From NCBI RefSeq assembly GCF_000308835.1, contig NZ_BAGN01000201.1, forward strand, positions 1-53,617: a DNA stretch of 53,617 bases. The letters run 5' to 3'. Within the stretch, counting starts at the first letter, position 1; each line of letters opens with the position of its first letter. Positions 17,174 to 25,763 of this stretch are shown here, in pieces. This stretch comes from Nocardia vinacea NBRC 16497. GTDB lineage: Bacteria; Actinomycetota; Actinomycetes; Mycobacteriales; Mycobacteriaceae. The notes below the pieces were generated by a model, which was not told the origin of the DNA, did no database searches, and saw only the letters and a program-made list of their open reading frames with translations. Both the position numbers and the translations under genes were made by a program.

Positions 17174-17821
17174 TTACGGCACGTAGCGGCGTAGGCGACG
17201 GGCGGCGAATTCCCGGAAGTACGAGAGTTTCTCCGGGGGCACGATCGCCGGAAGCAGGAAGTACCAGGCCCGTTCCATCCGGGTCGCCATCTGATCGATC
17301 GAATCGGTGCCGACCGCCGTGATATGCACGCCCGCGGTCATTTCCTGCAGTAGCAGGCCGATCACCTCGGCGTCCAGATCGGCCTCGAGGTCGCCCTGGG
17401 CGATGGCCCGCTCGGATAGTACTCGGTAGGTATCGCCCCAGGTCTTGGCGATATTGTCGCCCTGGGCGCCGCGGTAGTCGCCGATCTGATGGGTCAGCTT
17501 GAGCATCGCGCCGACCATCGGATCGTTCATGGATAGGTCCGCGACGACATAGGTGATCCCGATACATGCCTCGAGCGCGGGCACTCTCGGATCGAAGAAA
17601 CCCTGGCACGAACTGACCAGACGCTCATTGCCCTGGTCGACCACGGCGCGCGCTAGCTCTTCCTTCGAACCGAAGTGAAAGTACAAGGCGCCCTTGGTCA
17701 CGTTCGACTGCGCGATGATCTCGCTCAGGCTCGCATTCGCATATCCCAAGCGCAGAAAGACATCGGCAGCGCCCGCCAGGACGGAATCGCGGGTGATCTC
17801 CGCGCGCGCTTGCCTAGCCAT
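17174..17821 (-). CDS. TetR regulator resembling gamma-butyrolactone receptors (ArpA/ScbR type)
   Basis: This 215-residue TetR protein has the N-terminal helix-turn-helix MARQARAEITRDSVLAGAAD followed by GYANASLSEIIAQSNVTKGALYFHFGSKEELARAVVDQ. The VTKGALYFHF-SKEELA stretch is characteristic of gamma-butyrolactone receptor repressors (ArpA, ScbR, CprB). These bind small diffusible lactones and release promoters of secondary-metabolite genes. No AfsA-like lactone synthase is visible nearby. Two 13-bp direct repeats 18 bp apart lie 36-66 bases upstream of the start and may be its own operator. The ribosome site (GGCGGATC) is weak. Ligand identity is inference from the N-terminal half only. Confidence 0.78.
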   Translation of the reverse strand: MARQARAEITRDSVLAGAADVFLRLGYANASLSEIIAQSNVTKGALYFHFGSKEELARAVVDQGNERLVSSCQGFFDPRVPALEACIGITYVVADLSMNDPMVGAMLKLTHQIGDYRGAQGDNIAKTWGDTYRVLSERAIAQGDLEADLDAEVIGLLLQEMTAGVHITAVGTDSIDQMATRMERAWYFLLPAIVPPEKLSYFREFAARRLRRYVP

Positions 17822-17856
17822 CAGATCCGCCTGTCATCCTTAAAACCAGCCATCCT

Positions 17857-17887
17857 GAAGTAGACCGACATCCCGAAGTAGACCGAC
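17857..17887. promoter_or_regulatory. Two 13-bp direct repeats upstream of the ArpA-like tetR gene
   Basis: GAAGTAGACCGAC occurs at 17857-17869 and again at 17875-17887, one helical-turn-friendly period of 18 bp. The second copy extends to a partial inverted repeat AAGT-N6-ACTT. Lying 36-66 bases before the regulator start codon, the pair is a candidate autoregulatory operator. It does not clearly match the remembered gamma-butyrolactone autoregulatory element. Confidence 0.5.
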
Positions 17888-18002
17888 TTACCGCTCGAAC
17901 AGCACCCTGAGGATGGGTGAACCGTACCACCAGGTGAGCGCGCGCCAGCGAATTCGAGCATTCGGACGGGCACACTGCGCAATTTGCTGGCTACCAACGC
18001 GG

Positions 18003-18656
18003 TCAATCCCCCGTACCGGCGCGCCATTCCGAGCTCAGCTGCGGTTGGGCTTCCAAATGACTGAGGCCGTTCCAGCACAGGTTCACCAGATGCGCCGCCA
18101 CAACCTCTTTCGACGGTTTGCGCTCGTCCAGCCACCAGGTCGCGGCGGTCGAGACCATGCCCACCAATGCCTGCGCGTACAAACCGGTCAGACTGGTATC
18201 GAAGCCGCGGCGCTCGAAATCGCCGCCGAGAATATGCGCGACCTGGTTGGTGGCCTCGTTGAGCAGGCTCGAGTAGCGGCCCTCCGCGGTAGCTGCGGGC
18301 TGGTCGCGCACCAGGATTCGGAATCCGTCGGTGCGTTCCTCGATATAGGTCAGCAGTGCGAGCGCGACCTGTTCGAGCCGAATTCTGGACCGATTCTGGG
18401 TGAGCGAGGAGGTGATCATGTCCAGCAGCATCGACATCTCGCGGTCCACGACCACGGCGTACAGCCCCTCCTTGCCGCCGAAGTGTTCGTACACCACGGG
18501 TTTGGAGACCTGGGCCCGCTGTGCGATCTCCTCGATCGAGGTCGCGTCGTAGCCGCGCTCGGCGAATAGTGCGCGACCGATCTCGATCAACTGCTGCCGC
18601 CGCTGAGTACCCGTCATCCGCGGCCGGGACACTCGTTGCGGTTCACCCGAAGACAA
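18003..18656 (-). CDS. TetR-family transcriptional regulator (Rv1019-like position)
   Basis: The helix-turn-helix region reads MTGTQRRQQLIEIGRALFAERGYDATSIEEIAQRAQVSKPVVYEHFGGKEGLYAVVVDRE; the rest is a helical ligand domain without recognisable specificity. Start choice is uncertain: TTG 18656 is preferred because AGGGAGGCGGGG stands seven bases upstream, while GTG 18632 and ATG 18617 are in frame closer to the domain. The gene is divergent from tRNA-Gln and glmU, the same place occupied by Rv1019 in Mycobacterium tuberculosis as remembered. Its targets are unknown. Confidence 0.85.
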   Translation of the reverse strand: MSSGEPQRVSRPRMTGTQRRQQLIEIGRALFAERGYDATSIEEIAQRAQVSKPVVYEHFGGKEGLYAVVVDREMSMLLDMITSSLTQNRSRIRLEQVALALLTYIEERTDGFRILVRDQPAATAEGRYSSLLNEATNQVAHILGGDFERRGFDTSLTGLYAQALVGMVSTAATWWLDERKPSKEVVAAHLVNLCWNGLSHLEAQPQLSSEWRAGTGD

Positions 18657-18922
18657 TGCCCCGCCTCCCTGCGCATGACCCGAACTTTTGCCGACAACTG
18701 TTCCAGACAGCTCCGCCCGCGCGCGCGTCGCCCCGCCGAACACGGCGATCGAAGGGCCGATTTCGACATTTGCCCAGATAACGCGAACGGTGCGGAAAGA
18801 TCGGGGCGATGGGTACCCCCTAATTCGGCGAAGCAGTTCGACGAACGGGAGGTCTTCATGCGAGGATTCATGCCGTGCCGCTGGCGCAGCGGCGGGTTTC
18901 GCGGATCCCGCCGGTGTGACAA

Positions 18923-18993
18923 TCCGCCGTAGTGTAATGGCAGCACCTCTGATTTTGGTTCAGATAGTTCAGGTTCGAGTCCTGGCGGCGGAG
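18923..18993 (+). tRNA. tRNA-Gln (anticodon TTG)
   Basis: The acceptor stem TCCGCCG (18923-18929) pairs with CGGCGGA (18986-18992). The anticodon stem TCTGA/TCAGA encloses the loop TTTTGGT with anticodon TTG, and the T-arm carries GGTTCGAGTCC. The discriminator is G and no CCA is encoded. It lies just upstream of glmU, an arrangement also remembered from mycobacteria. Confidence 0.96.
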
Positions 18994-19087
18994 CACACCG
19001 GCACGATGGCTTATCGTTGGCCGCGCACATCGCTGACCAAGCACGACGACAGCCCCAAGCACGATGACAGGCAGCCGAGGGAGATCC

Positions 19088-20578
19088 ATGCCACAGCAGA
19101 CCGCCGTCGTCGTTCTCGCAGCCGGTGCCGGGACGCGAATGCGGTCGAAGACTCCTAAGGTGCTGCATTCGCTGGCCGGTCGAAGCATGCTCGCGCACGC
19201 GCTGCATGCGGCCAACGAGATCGACCCCGCGTTCCTCATCACGGTGGTAGGACACGATCGGGAACAAGTCGGCGCCGCGGTCGCCGCCGTCGCCGCCGAC
19301 CTCGGCCGCGACATCACCACCGCCATTCAGGAAGAACAGCTCGGAACCGGCCACGCGGTGCAATGCGCGCTCGCGGCGGTTCCCGAGGATTTCACCGGTG
19401 ACCTGCTGGTCACCTCCGCAGATGTGCCGCTGCTGGACGGGCACACCCTGTCCGCACTGCTCGACGAACACCGCAGCTACACCGAACGTTCCGCGGTCAC
19501 GGTGCTGACCTTCGAACCGGACGACCCGAACGGCTACGGCCGCATCGTCCGCAATGCCGACGGCCAGGTCACCGAAATCGTCGAACATGCCGACGCCACC
19601 CCGGCGCAATCGGCGATCACCGAGGTCAACTCGGGTGTCTACGCCTTCGACGCGGCCGTGCTGCGCACCATGATCGGACGCCTGTCCACCGCCAACGCCC
19701 AGCACGAGCTGTACCTGACCGATGTGCTGCGGCTGGCTCGCGAGGCCGGACATCCGGTGCACGGCGCACGGCTGCTCGACTCGGCCAAGGTCACCGGCGT
19801 CAACGACCGGGTGCAGATGTCCGAGGCCGCGCGCACCCTCAACCGCTACATCCTCGAGCGGCATATGCGCGCCGGGGTCACGATCATCGATCCCGCGACC
19901 ACCTGGGTGGACGCGAACGTGAAAATCGCCAGGGACGCCGAAATCCGGCCGGGTGTGCAGTTACTCGGTGGCACCGTCATCGGTGAGGATGCCGTGATCG
20001 GACCGGATTCCACGCTCACCGATGTCATCGTCGGCAACGGCGCGCACGTCGTTCGCACCCACGGTGATCAGGCCGTGATCGGTCCCGGTGCGAATATCGG
20101 ACCGTTCAGCTATCTGCGCCCCGGCACCGTTGTCGGCGATTCCGGAAAGCTCGGCGCATTCGTCGAAACCAAGAACGCATCGATCGGCGCGCACTCCAAA
20201 GTGCCGCACCTCACTTATGTCGGCGATGCCACCATCGGTGAGCACAGCAACATCGGCGCCTCCAGCGTTTTCGTCAATTACGACGGTGTGAAAAAGCACC
20301 ACACCGTGGTCGGCTCGCATGTGCGGACCGGCAGCGACACCATGTTCGTCGCACCGGTGACGGTGGGTGACGGCGCTTATACGGCGGCGGGTACTGTGCT
20401 GCGTAGAAGCGTTCCGCCGGGGGCACTCGCGGTTTCAGGTGGACCACAGAAAAACATTGAGGGCTGGGTGCAGCGCAACCGTCCGGGGACGGACGCGGCA
20501 CAGGCGGCGGCGGAAGCCATCGCGACCAAAGAGATGTCGGGTCAGGCAATCGAGCAAAAGGATGGCAAACAGCAGTGA
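19088..20578 (+). CDS. glmU: Bifunctional GlcNAc-1-phosphate uridyltransferase / GlcN-1-phosphate acetyltransferase GlmU
   Basis: This 496-residue enzyme makes UDP-GlcNAc for peptidoglycan. The N-terminal pyrophosphorylase has LAAGAGTRMRSKTPKVLHSLAG, EEQLGTGHAVQ and NGYGRIVR. The C-terminal left-handed beta-helix shows hexapeptide repeats and the acetyltransferase segment SYLRPGTVVGDSGKLGAFVETKN, NYDGVKKHHTVVG, ending GGPQKNIEGW. ATG 19088 follows GAGGGAGA; the longer in-frame start lacks one. The stop overlaps the GTG of prs (GTGA), so the two are translated together. Confidence 0.97.
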   Translation: MPQQTAVVVLAAGAGTRMRSKTPKVLHSLAGRSMLAHALHAANEIDPAFLITVVGHDREQVGAAVAAVAADLGRDITTAIQEEQLGTGHAVQCALAAVPEDFTGDLLVTSADVPLLDGHTLSALLDEHRSYTERSAVTVLTFEPDDPNGYGRIVRNADGQVTEIVEHADATPAQSAITEVNSGVYAFDAAVLRTMIGRLSTANAQHELYLTDVLRLAREAGHPVHGARLLDSAKVTGVNDRVQMSEAARTLNRYILERHMRAGVTIIDPATTWVDANVKIARDAEIRPGVQLLGGTVIGEDAVIGPDSTLTDVIVGNGAHVVRTHGDQAVIGPGANIGPFSYLRPGTVVGDSGKLGAFVETKNASIGAHSKVPHLTYVGDATIGEHSNIGASSVFVNYDGVKKHHTVVGSHVRTGSDTMFVAPVTVGDGAYTAAGTVLRRSVPPGALAVSGGPQKNIEGWVQRNRPGTDAAQAAAEAIATKEMSGQAIEQKDGKQQ

Positions 20579-21555
20579 CCGCGTCATGGATCGACAACCA
20601 GAAGAACCTGATGCTCTTCTCGGGACGCGCTCATCCTGAGCTGGCCGAGCAGGTGGCCAAGGAACTCGACGTCCACGTCACCCCGCAGACCGCGCGCGAC
20701 TTCGCCAACGGCGAGATCTTCGTCCGGTTCGAGGAGTCCGTGCGCGGCTCGGATGCCTTTGTGCTGCAGAGCTTTCCGGCTCCGCTGAACCAGTGGCTGA
20801 TGGAACAGCTCATCATGATCGACGCGCTCAAGCGCGGTTCGGCCAAGCGGATCACCGCGGTGCTGCCGTTCTACCCGTACGCCCGTCAGGACAAGAAGCA
20901 CCGCGGCCGCGAGCCCATCTCCGCCCGCCTGGTCGCCGACCTGCTCAAGACCGCGGGCGCGGACCGCATCATCACCGTCGACCTGCACACCGATCAGATC
21001 CAGGGCTTCTTCGACGGCCCGGTCGATCACATGCACGCCCAGCTGCAGCTGGCCGAGTACGTGCGCAACAACTACAGCCTCGAGCACATCACCGTGGTCT
21101 CCCCCGATTCCGGTCGCGTGCGCGTCGCTGAGAAGTGGGCCGACTCGCTGGGCGGCTCGCCGCTGGCGTTCATCCACAAGACCCGCGACCCGCTGGTGCC
21201 GAACCAGATCAAGGCCAACCGCGTGGTCGGTGAGGTCGAGGGCCGCACCTGCATCCTGATCGACGACATGATCGACACCGGTGGCACCATCGCGGGCGCG
21301 GTCAAGGTGCTCAAGGAGGCCGGTGCCGGTGACGTGGTCATCGCCGCGACGCACGGCGTGCTCAGCGATCCGGCTGCCGAGCGCCTGGCCAGTTGTGGCG
21401 CCAAGGAGGTCGTGGTCACCAATACACTGCCGCTCAGCGAGGAAAAGAAGTTCCCGCAGCTGACCGTGCTGTCGATCGCGCCACTGCTGGCTCGCACGAT
21501 TCGCGAGGTCTTCGAGAACGGTTCGGTCACCGGACTTTTCAACGGCAACGCGTAG
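20575..21555 (+). CDS. prs: Ribose-phosphate pyrophosphokinase (PRPP synthetase)
   Basis: This 326-residue class I PRPP synthetase has the ATP-binding flexible loop YARQDKKHRGREPIS, the metal-binding DLHTDQIQGFF, VVSPDSGRVRVAEKWAD and the PRPP loop ILIDDMIDTGGTIAGA. It makes PRPP for nucleotides, His, Trp and, in this order of bacteria, the arabinan donor decaprenyl-phosphoarabinose. The GTG start overlaps the glmU stop. A strong intrinsic terminator follows 13 bases after the stop, so glmU-prs forms a closed two-gene unit. Confidence 0.97.
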   Translation: MTASWIDNQKNLMLFSGRAHPELAEQVAKELDVHVTPQTARDFANGEIFVRFEESVRGSDAFVLQSFPAPLNQWLMEQLIMIDALKRGSAKRITAVLPFYPYARQDKKHRGREPISARLVADLLKTAGADRIITVDLHTDQIQGFFDGPVDHMHAQLQLAEYVRNNYSLEHITVVSPDSGRVRVAEKWADSLGGSPLAFIHKTRDPLVPNQIKANRVVGEVEGRTCILIDDMIDTGGTIAGAVKVLKEAGAGDVVIAATHGVLSDPAAERLASCGAKEVVVTNTLPLSEEKKFPQLTVLSIAPLLARTIREVFENGSVTGLFNGNA

Positions 21556-21567
21556 CGCTGACACTTC

Positions 21568-21610
21568 GTCGCGGCTCGGACCAGGGTCCGGGCCGCGACA
21601 TTTCTGTTTG
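21568..21610 (+). terminator. Rho-independent terminator after prs
   Basis: A stem formed by GTCGCGGCTCGGACC (21568-21582) and GGTCCGGGCCGCGAC (21585-21599) has 15 pairs with a single T-G wobble and a two-base loop, followed by the T-rich tail ATTTCTGTTTG. This is one of the clearest intrinsic terminators in the window. Confidence 0.88.
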
Positions 21611-21669
21611 TAAGGCTTGCTTCGGCGTGGTACCCATGGCGGGTAGGGATGACAAACAGGGGGCGTGCC

Positions 21670-22245
21670 ATGTCGGATTCGGAACCGAATATCAATCTCG
21701 GGAAGTCGCAGGACCCACCGCCTGCCGAGCCGCCGCAGGACAACGTGGACGCGACCAAGGTCTGGTCACCGGAGCCGGGTGTCGATCCGACGATGGCTTA
21801 TCAACCGGGACAACAGTTTTCGCCGGAAACCGCTCCACCGTACACCCCGCCCGCAGGTTATCAGCAGCCCACCGCCTATCCGCCACCGCCGTATCCGCCG
21901 AGCTACCCGCAAGCCGGTCCGTACGTCGGACAATCCGGCTATCCGCAAGCGCCCGGTGCTTATCCCGGTTACCCGTACCAGCCCTATACGCCACCTCGGC
22001 AATCCGATGTCCCGATCTTCTCGATCATCAGCTTCTCCTGCCTGGCGGCGACCGCACTGTCGGTGGTGATCTTCTGTGGCCTGCCCATCGTGATCACCGG
22101 ACCGGCGGGCATCGTCCTCGGCATCATCGGCCACAACAAGGGCGAATCGCTCGGCAAATGGGCGGCCATCGCCAACGGCGCGGTACTGGCGATCGCGGTC
22201 ATCCTGGTCATCGCCTTCGTCGGGTTCCTCGGGGCCTTCAGCTGA
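21670..22245 (+). CDS. DUF4190-like membrane protein with Pro/Tyr-rich N-terminus
   Basis: This protein of about 191 residues has a long disordered N-terminus rich in Pro, Tyr and Gln (YPPPPYPPSYPQ-type repeats, roughly residues 20-115). Two hydrophobic helices follow, separated by a conserved loop: IISFSCLAATALSVVIFCGLPIV, then GIVLGIIGHNKGESLGKWAAIANG and a last helix. The GIILGxxGHxKG-type loop is seen in DUF4190 proteins of actinobacteria, whose function is unknown. A related gene lies 345 bases downstream. ATG 21670 follows GGGGGCG. Confidence 0.75.
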   Translation: MSDSEPNINLGKSQDPPPAEPPQDNVDATKVWSPEPGVDPTMAYQPGQQFSPETAPPYTPPAGYQQPTAYPPPPYPPSYPQAGPYVGQSGYPQAPGAYPGYPYQPYTPPRQSDVPIFSIISFSCLAATALSVVIFCGLPIVITGPAGIVLGIIGHNKGESLGKWAAIANGAVLAIAVILVIAFVGFLGAFS

Positions 22246-22302
22246 CGGATTCGCGCGCGTCGGATCCCGTTTGCCCCCGATGCCGAGGGGGATACTGGGG
22301 GT

Positions 22303-22563
22303 ATGGACCGTGACCCGCTTGATATGGACATGGGGGACGACAAGCAGGAAGACGAGATCCGCGCATACCGGCGAAATGTCGAGGATCCGCCAGCTGACCT
22401 GCGTATTCGCTATCACGAAAATGAGGATGACGGCCGACTCGGCATCGGCGAAGAACTCGAACAGGAGTGGACCCGTCATCGTAAGGCCGCCGAACTCGCC
22501 GAGGAGGACGAGCGCCCCGCCGAGGTCGCCGCGATGGAGATTGTCAACGATACCGACCTATAG
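22303..22563 (+). CDS. Small acidic hypothetical protein
   Basis: This 86-residue, very acidic and charged soluble protein (MDRDPLDMDMGDDKQEDEIRA and REE-like stretches near the end) has no membrane segment or known motif. A -10-like GATACT ends six bases before the ATG, so the mRNA may be leaderless. It sits between the two DUF4190-like genes, 27 bases before the second, and may be cotranscribed with it. Codon third positions are strongly G/C biased, which supports it being coding. Confidence 0.6.
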   Translation: MDRDPLDMDMGDDKQEDEIRAYRRNVEDPPADLRIRYHENEDDGRLGIGEELEQEWTRHRKAAELAEEDERPAEVAAMEIVNDTDL

Positions 22564-22590
22564 CCCGCTCCCCGCCGACAGGAGAGTTCG

Positions 22591-23193
22591 ATGAGCACGC
22601 CGCAGCAGGGACCCGAGCGAGGCGATACGTCGCCCGAGAAACCGGCCGGCGAATCCGAGCCGCTCGAATCCTCGGATACGGCTCGGGACACTCCGGCGAC
22701 CGGCGGACCGCGGGAGTCGCAGCCCGCCGAACCCGCCGCGCAGACACCGGCCCAGCGAGCGGCCGCAGAAACGGCACCGGATCTCGTCGCACAACCGCAG
22801 CCTTCGCCGGAGTCCGCGCAACCGTGGCATGACGCCGCCGCGGCACGCTACGACCAGGACCGGCCCGGCACCGTATATCCGCCGATCACCGACGCCACCC
22901 CGGAAACCCCATACGATGGCTCTCCCGGCTACACCTCACGGCCGTACACCACGCCGGGACCGCGGTCGGGTTCGCAGACCCTGTCGATCATCGGCTTCGT
23001 CTGTGCGGGCATCTCATTGCTGTTCTGCCCCTACCTATTCGGCCCGGTCGGCATCATTCTCGGCATCATCGGGCACAAAAAGGGCGAATCCCTCGGCAAA
23101 TGGGCCGCCCTCGTATCCGCCATTTCCCTGGTCATCGGGCTCATCCTGGTCTATGCCGTCTTCAGCGGCAGCATGATCCCGGACTCCAACTGA
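22591..23193 (+). CDS. Second DUF4190-like membrane protein
   Basis: This 200-residue protein has a disordered N-terminus of about 130 residues (Pro, Ala, Glu, Thr rich). The same C-terminal module as the upstream paralogue follows: SIIGFVCAGISLLFCPYLFGPVGIILGIIGHKKGESLGKWAALVS and a final helix. The shared GIxLGIIGHxKGESLGKWAA block shows that the two genes arose by duplication. The ATG follows GACAGGAGAG. Function is unknown; the long extended N-terminus suggests a membrane-anchored interaction tail. Confidence 0.78.
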   Translation: MSTPQQGPERGDTSPEKPAGESEPLESSDTARDTPATGGPRESQPAEPAAQTPAQRAAAETAPDLVAQPQPSPESAQPWHDAAAARYDQDRPGTVYPPITDATPETPYDGSPGYTSRPYTTPGPRSGSQTLSIIGFVCAGISLLFCPYLFGPVGIILGIIGHKKGESLGKWAALVSAISLVIGLILVYAVFSGSMIPDSN

Positions 23194-23286
23194 CCGTGCG
23201 CTGGAGACGCGTCCCGGGGGATGGCAGCCGACGGGGTGGGTAAGGCCAGGGGACGGCAGTCGGCGGGTAAGGCTAGCGTGGTCAGC

Positions 23287-23937
23287 ATGAGTCGATTCGG
23301 TGGGTTCCCACTCGCGGGGCTGGACTTTTACGAGGATTTGGAAGCCGATAACTCGAAGGCCTTCTGGACCGCGCACAAGGATGTCTACGAGGAGTCGGTC
23401 AAGGCGCCGATGGTCGCGCTGACCGCGGAGTTGGAGGCGGACTTCGGGACCGCCAAGATTTTCCGGCCGTACCGGGACGTGCGTTTCTCCAAGGACAAGG
23501 TGCCCTACAAGACGGCGCAGGGCGCGGTGGTCAGCGTTGCGCCGGGTACGGGCTGGTATGTGCAGATCAGCGCGGCCGGACTCTTCGTCGGCGGCGGATT
23601 CTATGCGGGCTCCCCCGCACAGATCGCCCAGTTGCGCACAACCATCGATGACGAGGTCCGCGGCCCGGAGCTGGAGGCCATCCTGGCGAAGCTCACCAAG
23701 GCCGGATTCACCATCGGCGGCGAGCAGCTCAAGACCAAGCCGAAGGGGTACGACGCCGACCATCCGCGCATCGATCTGCTGCGGCACAAATCGCTGACCT
23801 GCAGTAAGGAATACGGCGCACCGGCCTGGCTGGACAAACCCCGCGCCGCGAAGGAGGTCCGCACCGCCTGGGAGACGATGCGGCCCTTCATCGAGTGGCT
23901 GGGCGCGGTGGTCAGTGGTGCGCCGGCTCGGACCTAA
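23287..23937 (+). CDS. DUF2461 (TIGR02453) family protein
   Basis: This 216-residue protein begins SRFGGFPLAGLDFYEDLEADNSKAFWTAHKDVYEE, the usual DUF2461 opening. It continues FRPYRDVRFSKDKVPYKTAQGAVV and ends with a helical part containing KGYDADHPRIDLLRHKSL. The biochemical role of this widespread family is unknown. ATG 23287 is preferred because a -10-like TAGCGT ends seven bases upstream (leaderless mRNA); a longer in-frame start adds an unconserved tail. Its stop codon overlaps the stop of convergent egtD. Confidence 0.85.
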   Translation: MSRFGGFPLAGLDFYEDLEADNSKAFWTAHKDVYEESVKAPMVALTAELEADFGTAKIFRPYRDVRFSKDKVPYKTAQGAVVSVAPGTGWYVQISAAGLFVGGGFYAGSPAQIAQLRTTIDDEVRGPELEAILAKLTKAGFTIGGEQLKTKPKGYDADHPRIDLLRHKSLTCSKEYGAPAWLDKPRAAKEVRTAWETMRPFIEWLGAVVSGAPART

Positions 23938-24905
23938 CGGCGAGCGGCGAGGACCAGGGCGAAGCGGTCGTCCGGATCGGTCCAGACCTGTTCGGTCTCG
24001 AATCCCGCTGCGGTCAGTTCGGCGTCCAATCCGTCGATACGGAATTTGGCCGAGATTTCGGTGCGCATCTGCTCGCCGCGCGTGAACTGGAGGGTGAGGT
24101 CCAGTTCACGGACCGTCACGGTCATATCTTCGGTGGCCTCCAGCCGCATTTCGATCCACTCGTCTTCGGTTTCCCAAGTGGCGACGTGGGCGAACTTATC
24201 CGGCTCGAAGTCGGCGTCGAGGCGACTGTTCAAGACATGCAAGACATTTCGGTTGAATTCGGCGGTGACACCGGCCGCGTCGTCATAGGCGGGGACAAGT
24301 ACGGCGGGGTCGATCACCAGGCCCGCGCCGAGTAGCAGCTGCTCACCCGGCTCCAGCACCTCGTGGATGCTCGACAGGAATTCGGCCCGTTCGGCGGGGA
24401 CCAGGTTGCCGATGGTGCCGCCGAGGAAGGCGATCATGCGGCGGCCGCCGCCCGGCAGATTGTGCAGAGTGTCGGTGAAATCGCTGACCACGCCGTGCAC
24501 CGCGAGGCCCGGGAACTCGGTAGCGATCTCCGCGGCGGCGGCCCGCAGCGCCGAGGACGAGACATCCTGCGGAACATAGGTTTTCAGCGGTCCCTCGGCG
24601 GTCAGTGCGGATAGCAGCAGCCTGGTCTTCGCGGCCGATCCCGCGCCGAGTTCGACCAGGACCTCGGCCTGCGCGGTGCGGGCGATCTCGCCGACTACCC
24701 GCTCCAGCAGCGCGCGTTCGGTGCGGGTCGGGTAGTACTCGGGGAGTTCGGTGATCTGCTCGAACAGTTCACTGCCGCGGGCGTCGTAGAACCACTTGGG
24801 TGGCAACCACTTCGGGTCCGCGGTGAGGCCGAGCCTGGCATCCGCGCGCAACGCCGAGGTGAGGTCGTCATCGGATAGGTAGATCTCCAGCGTGGGTGCG
24901 GTCAT
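23934..24905 (-). CDS. egtD: Histidine N-alpha-methyltransferase EgtD
   Basis: This 323-residue enzyme trimethylates L-histidine to hercynine with three SAM, the first step of ergothioneine synthesis. It shows LPPKWFYDARGSELFEQITELPEYYPTRTE, the SAM loop LVELGAGSAAKTRLLL, FLGGTIGNL, and the histidine-binding YNRN-like EFNRNVLHVLN with the late EISAKF. The start overlaps the egtC stop (ATGA). The gene is last in egtA-B-C-D although its product acts first. No residue appears to be missing. Confidence 0.96.
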   Translation of the reverse strand: MTAPTLEIYLSDDDLTSALRADARLGLTADPKWLPPKWFYDARGSELFEQITELPEYYPTRTERALLERVVGEIARTAQAEVLVELGAGSAAKTRLLLSALTAEGPLKTYVPQDVSSSALRAAAAEIATEFPGLAVHGVVSDFTDTLHNLPGGGRRMIAFLGGTIGNLVPAERAEFLSSIHEVLEPGEQLLLGAGLVIDPAVLVPAYDDAAGVTAEFNRNVLHVLNSRLDADFEPDKFAHVATWETEDEWIEMRLEATEDMTVTVRELDLTLQFTRGEQMRTEISAKFRIDGLDAELTAAGFETEQVWTDPDDRFALVLAARR

Positions 24906-25735
24906 AGGAGCGAGCCTTTCGTGCTTGGAACGTCTAGTAGCGGTGTGACGGACAGCGCGCCTGGGCGGGCGCTGACCAGCTGGCGATCCGGAATCGACTG
25001 CCAGCGCGGGTCGTCGTCGAAGGGCTCCGAGGACAGGATGGCGAAATCATCGGTCACCAGGGCGGATAGCGAGTGGTAGACGGTGGTCGCCCACAGCTGC
25101 CTGCCATCACCGAGCAGGAAATTCAGTCGGGCGCCCGGGGATTGGGCCAGTACGGCCGACACCAGTAGACTCAATGCCGCCGGCGCCGCCGCCCATGAAC
25201 CGTCGGGAGTATCGGTCGAGAGCAGACTGCGCAGGATCACCCAGAGCGTCGCCGCATCGGTCGCGGATTCGGCCTCCAGCAACTGCACCGGCTCGAACAG
25301 CGGGCCCGCACCCAGTTCGGTTGCGGTGGAGCCGAATTCTTCGGCGACCGCGCTGAGGGCCCGCCGCCAATCGGGCACCATGCCGTTATGGCTGAACGCC
25401 CACCGACCATGTGTGAACGGTGCACAGGCATTCCGCTCGACCGGCATACCCACGGTCGCCGAGCGAACCGCCGCCAATACCGCCCACGACTCCAGTTGCG
25501 GCAGAACCTCTTCCACCGCCGGATCGGTCCAGATGGGCGCTGAGTTGCGATACCGGCTGACGGTCACGCCGTCGTCGTCACGCCACCAGGCCACCCCGAA
25601 CCCATCCGCATTGATCGTCCCGCCCCCGCGCATATCCTTGGGCGCCCACGCCTGGGTCCGCAGGGAATGCGAACCGAGCGTCAACATATCGCCCACGCGT
25701 ACCGACGGACCGACGTAACCGAGTTGACGACACAT
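24902..25735 (-). CDS. egtC: Gamma-glutamyl-hercynylcysteine sulfoxide hydrolase EgtC
   Basis: This class II glutamine-amidotransferase-fold hydrolase of 277 residues starts MCRQLGYVG, so removal of Met exposes the catalytic N-terminal Cys. DGFGVAWW, RSATVG and FSHNGMVPDW are further family motifs. It removes glutamate from gamma-Glu-hercynylcysteine sulfoxide. The frame is open far upstream into egtB, but only the start at 25735 gives Cys at position 2, and it is preceded by AGGGCGG. It begins 28 bases after the egtB stop. Confidence 0.95.
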   Translation of the reverse strand: MCRQLGYVGPSVRVGDMLTLGSHSLRTQAWAPKDMRGGGTINADGFGVAWWRDDDGVTVSRYRNSAPIWTDPAVEEVLPQLESWAVLAAVRSATVGMPVERNACAPFTHGRWAFSHNGMVPDWRRALSAVAEEFGSTATELGAGPLFEPVQLLEAESATDAATLWVILRSLLSTDTPDGSWAAAPAALSLLVSAVLAQSPGARLNFLLGDGRQLWATTVYHSLSALVTDDFAILSSEPFDDDPRWQSIPDRQLVSARPGALSVTPLLDVPSTKGSLL

Positions 25736-25763
25736 CAGCGCCGCCCTTCCGCCGTCGAGACCC

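Noticed and set aside
18858..18932. 24-codon ORF with a strong GGGAGG site before tRNA-Gln
   Set aside because: Its last codons and stop lie inside the tRNA gene, and the peptide has a shadow-like composition; judged to be chance.
21600..21625. Possible iron box (GTAAGGCTTGCTT) after the prs terminator
   Set aside because: Too few matches to the iron-box consensus and poor symmetry.
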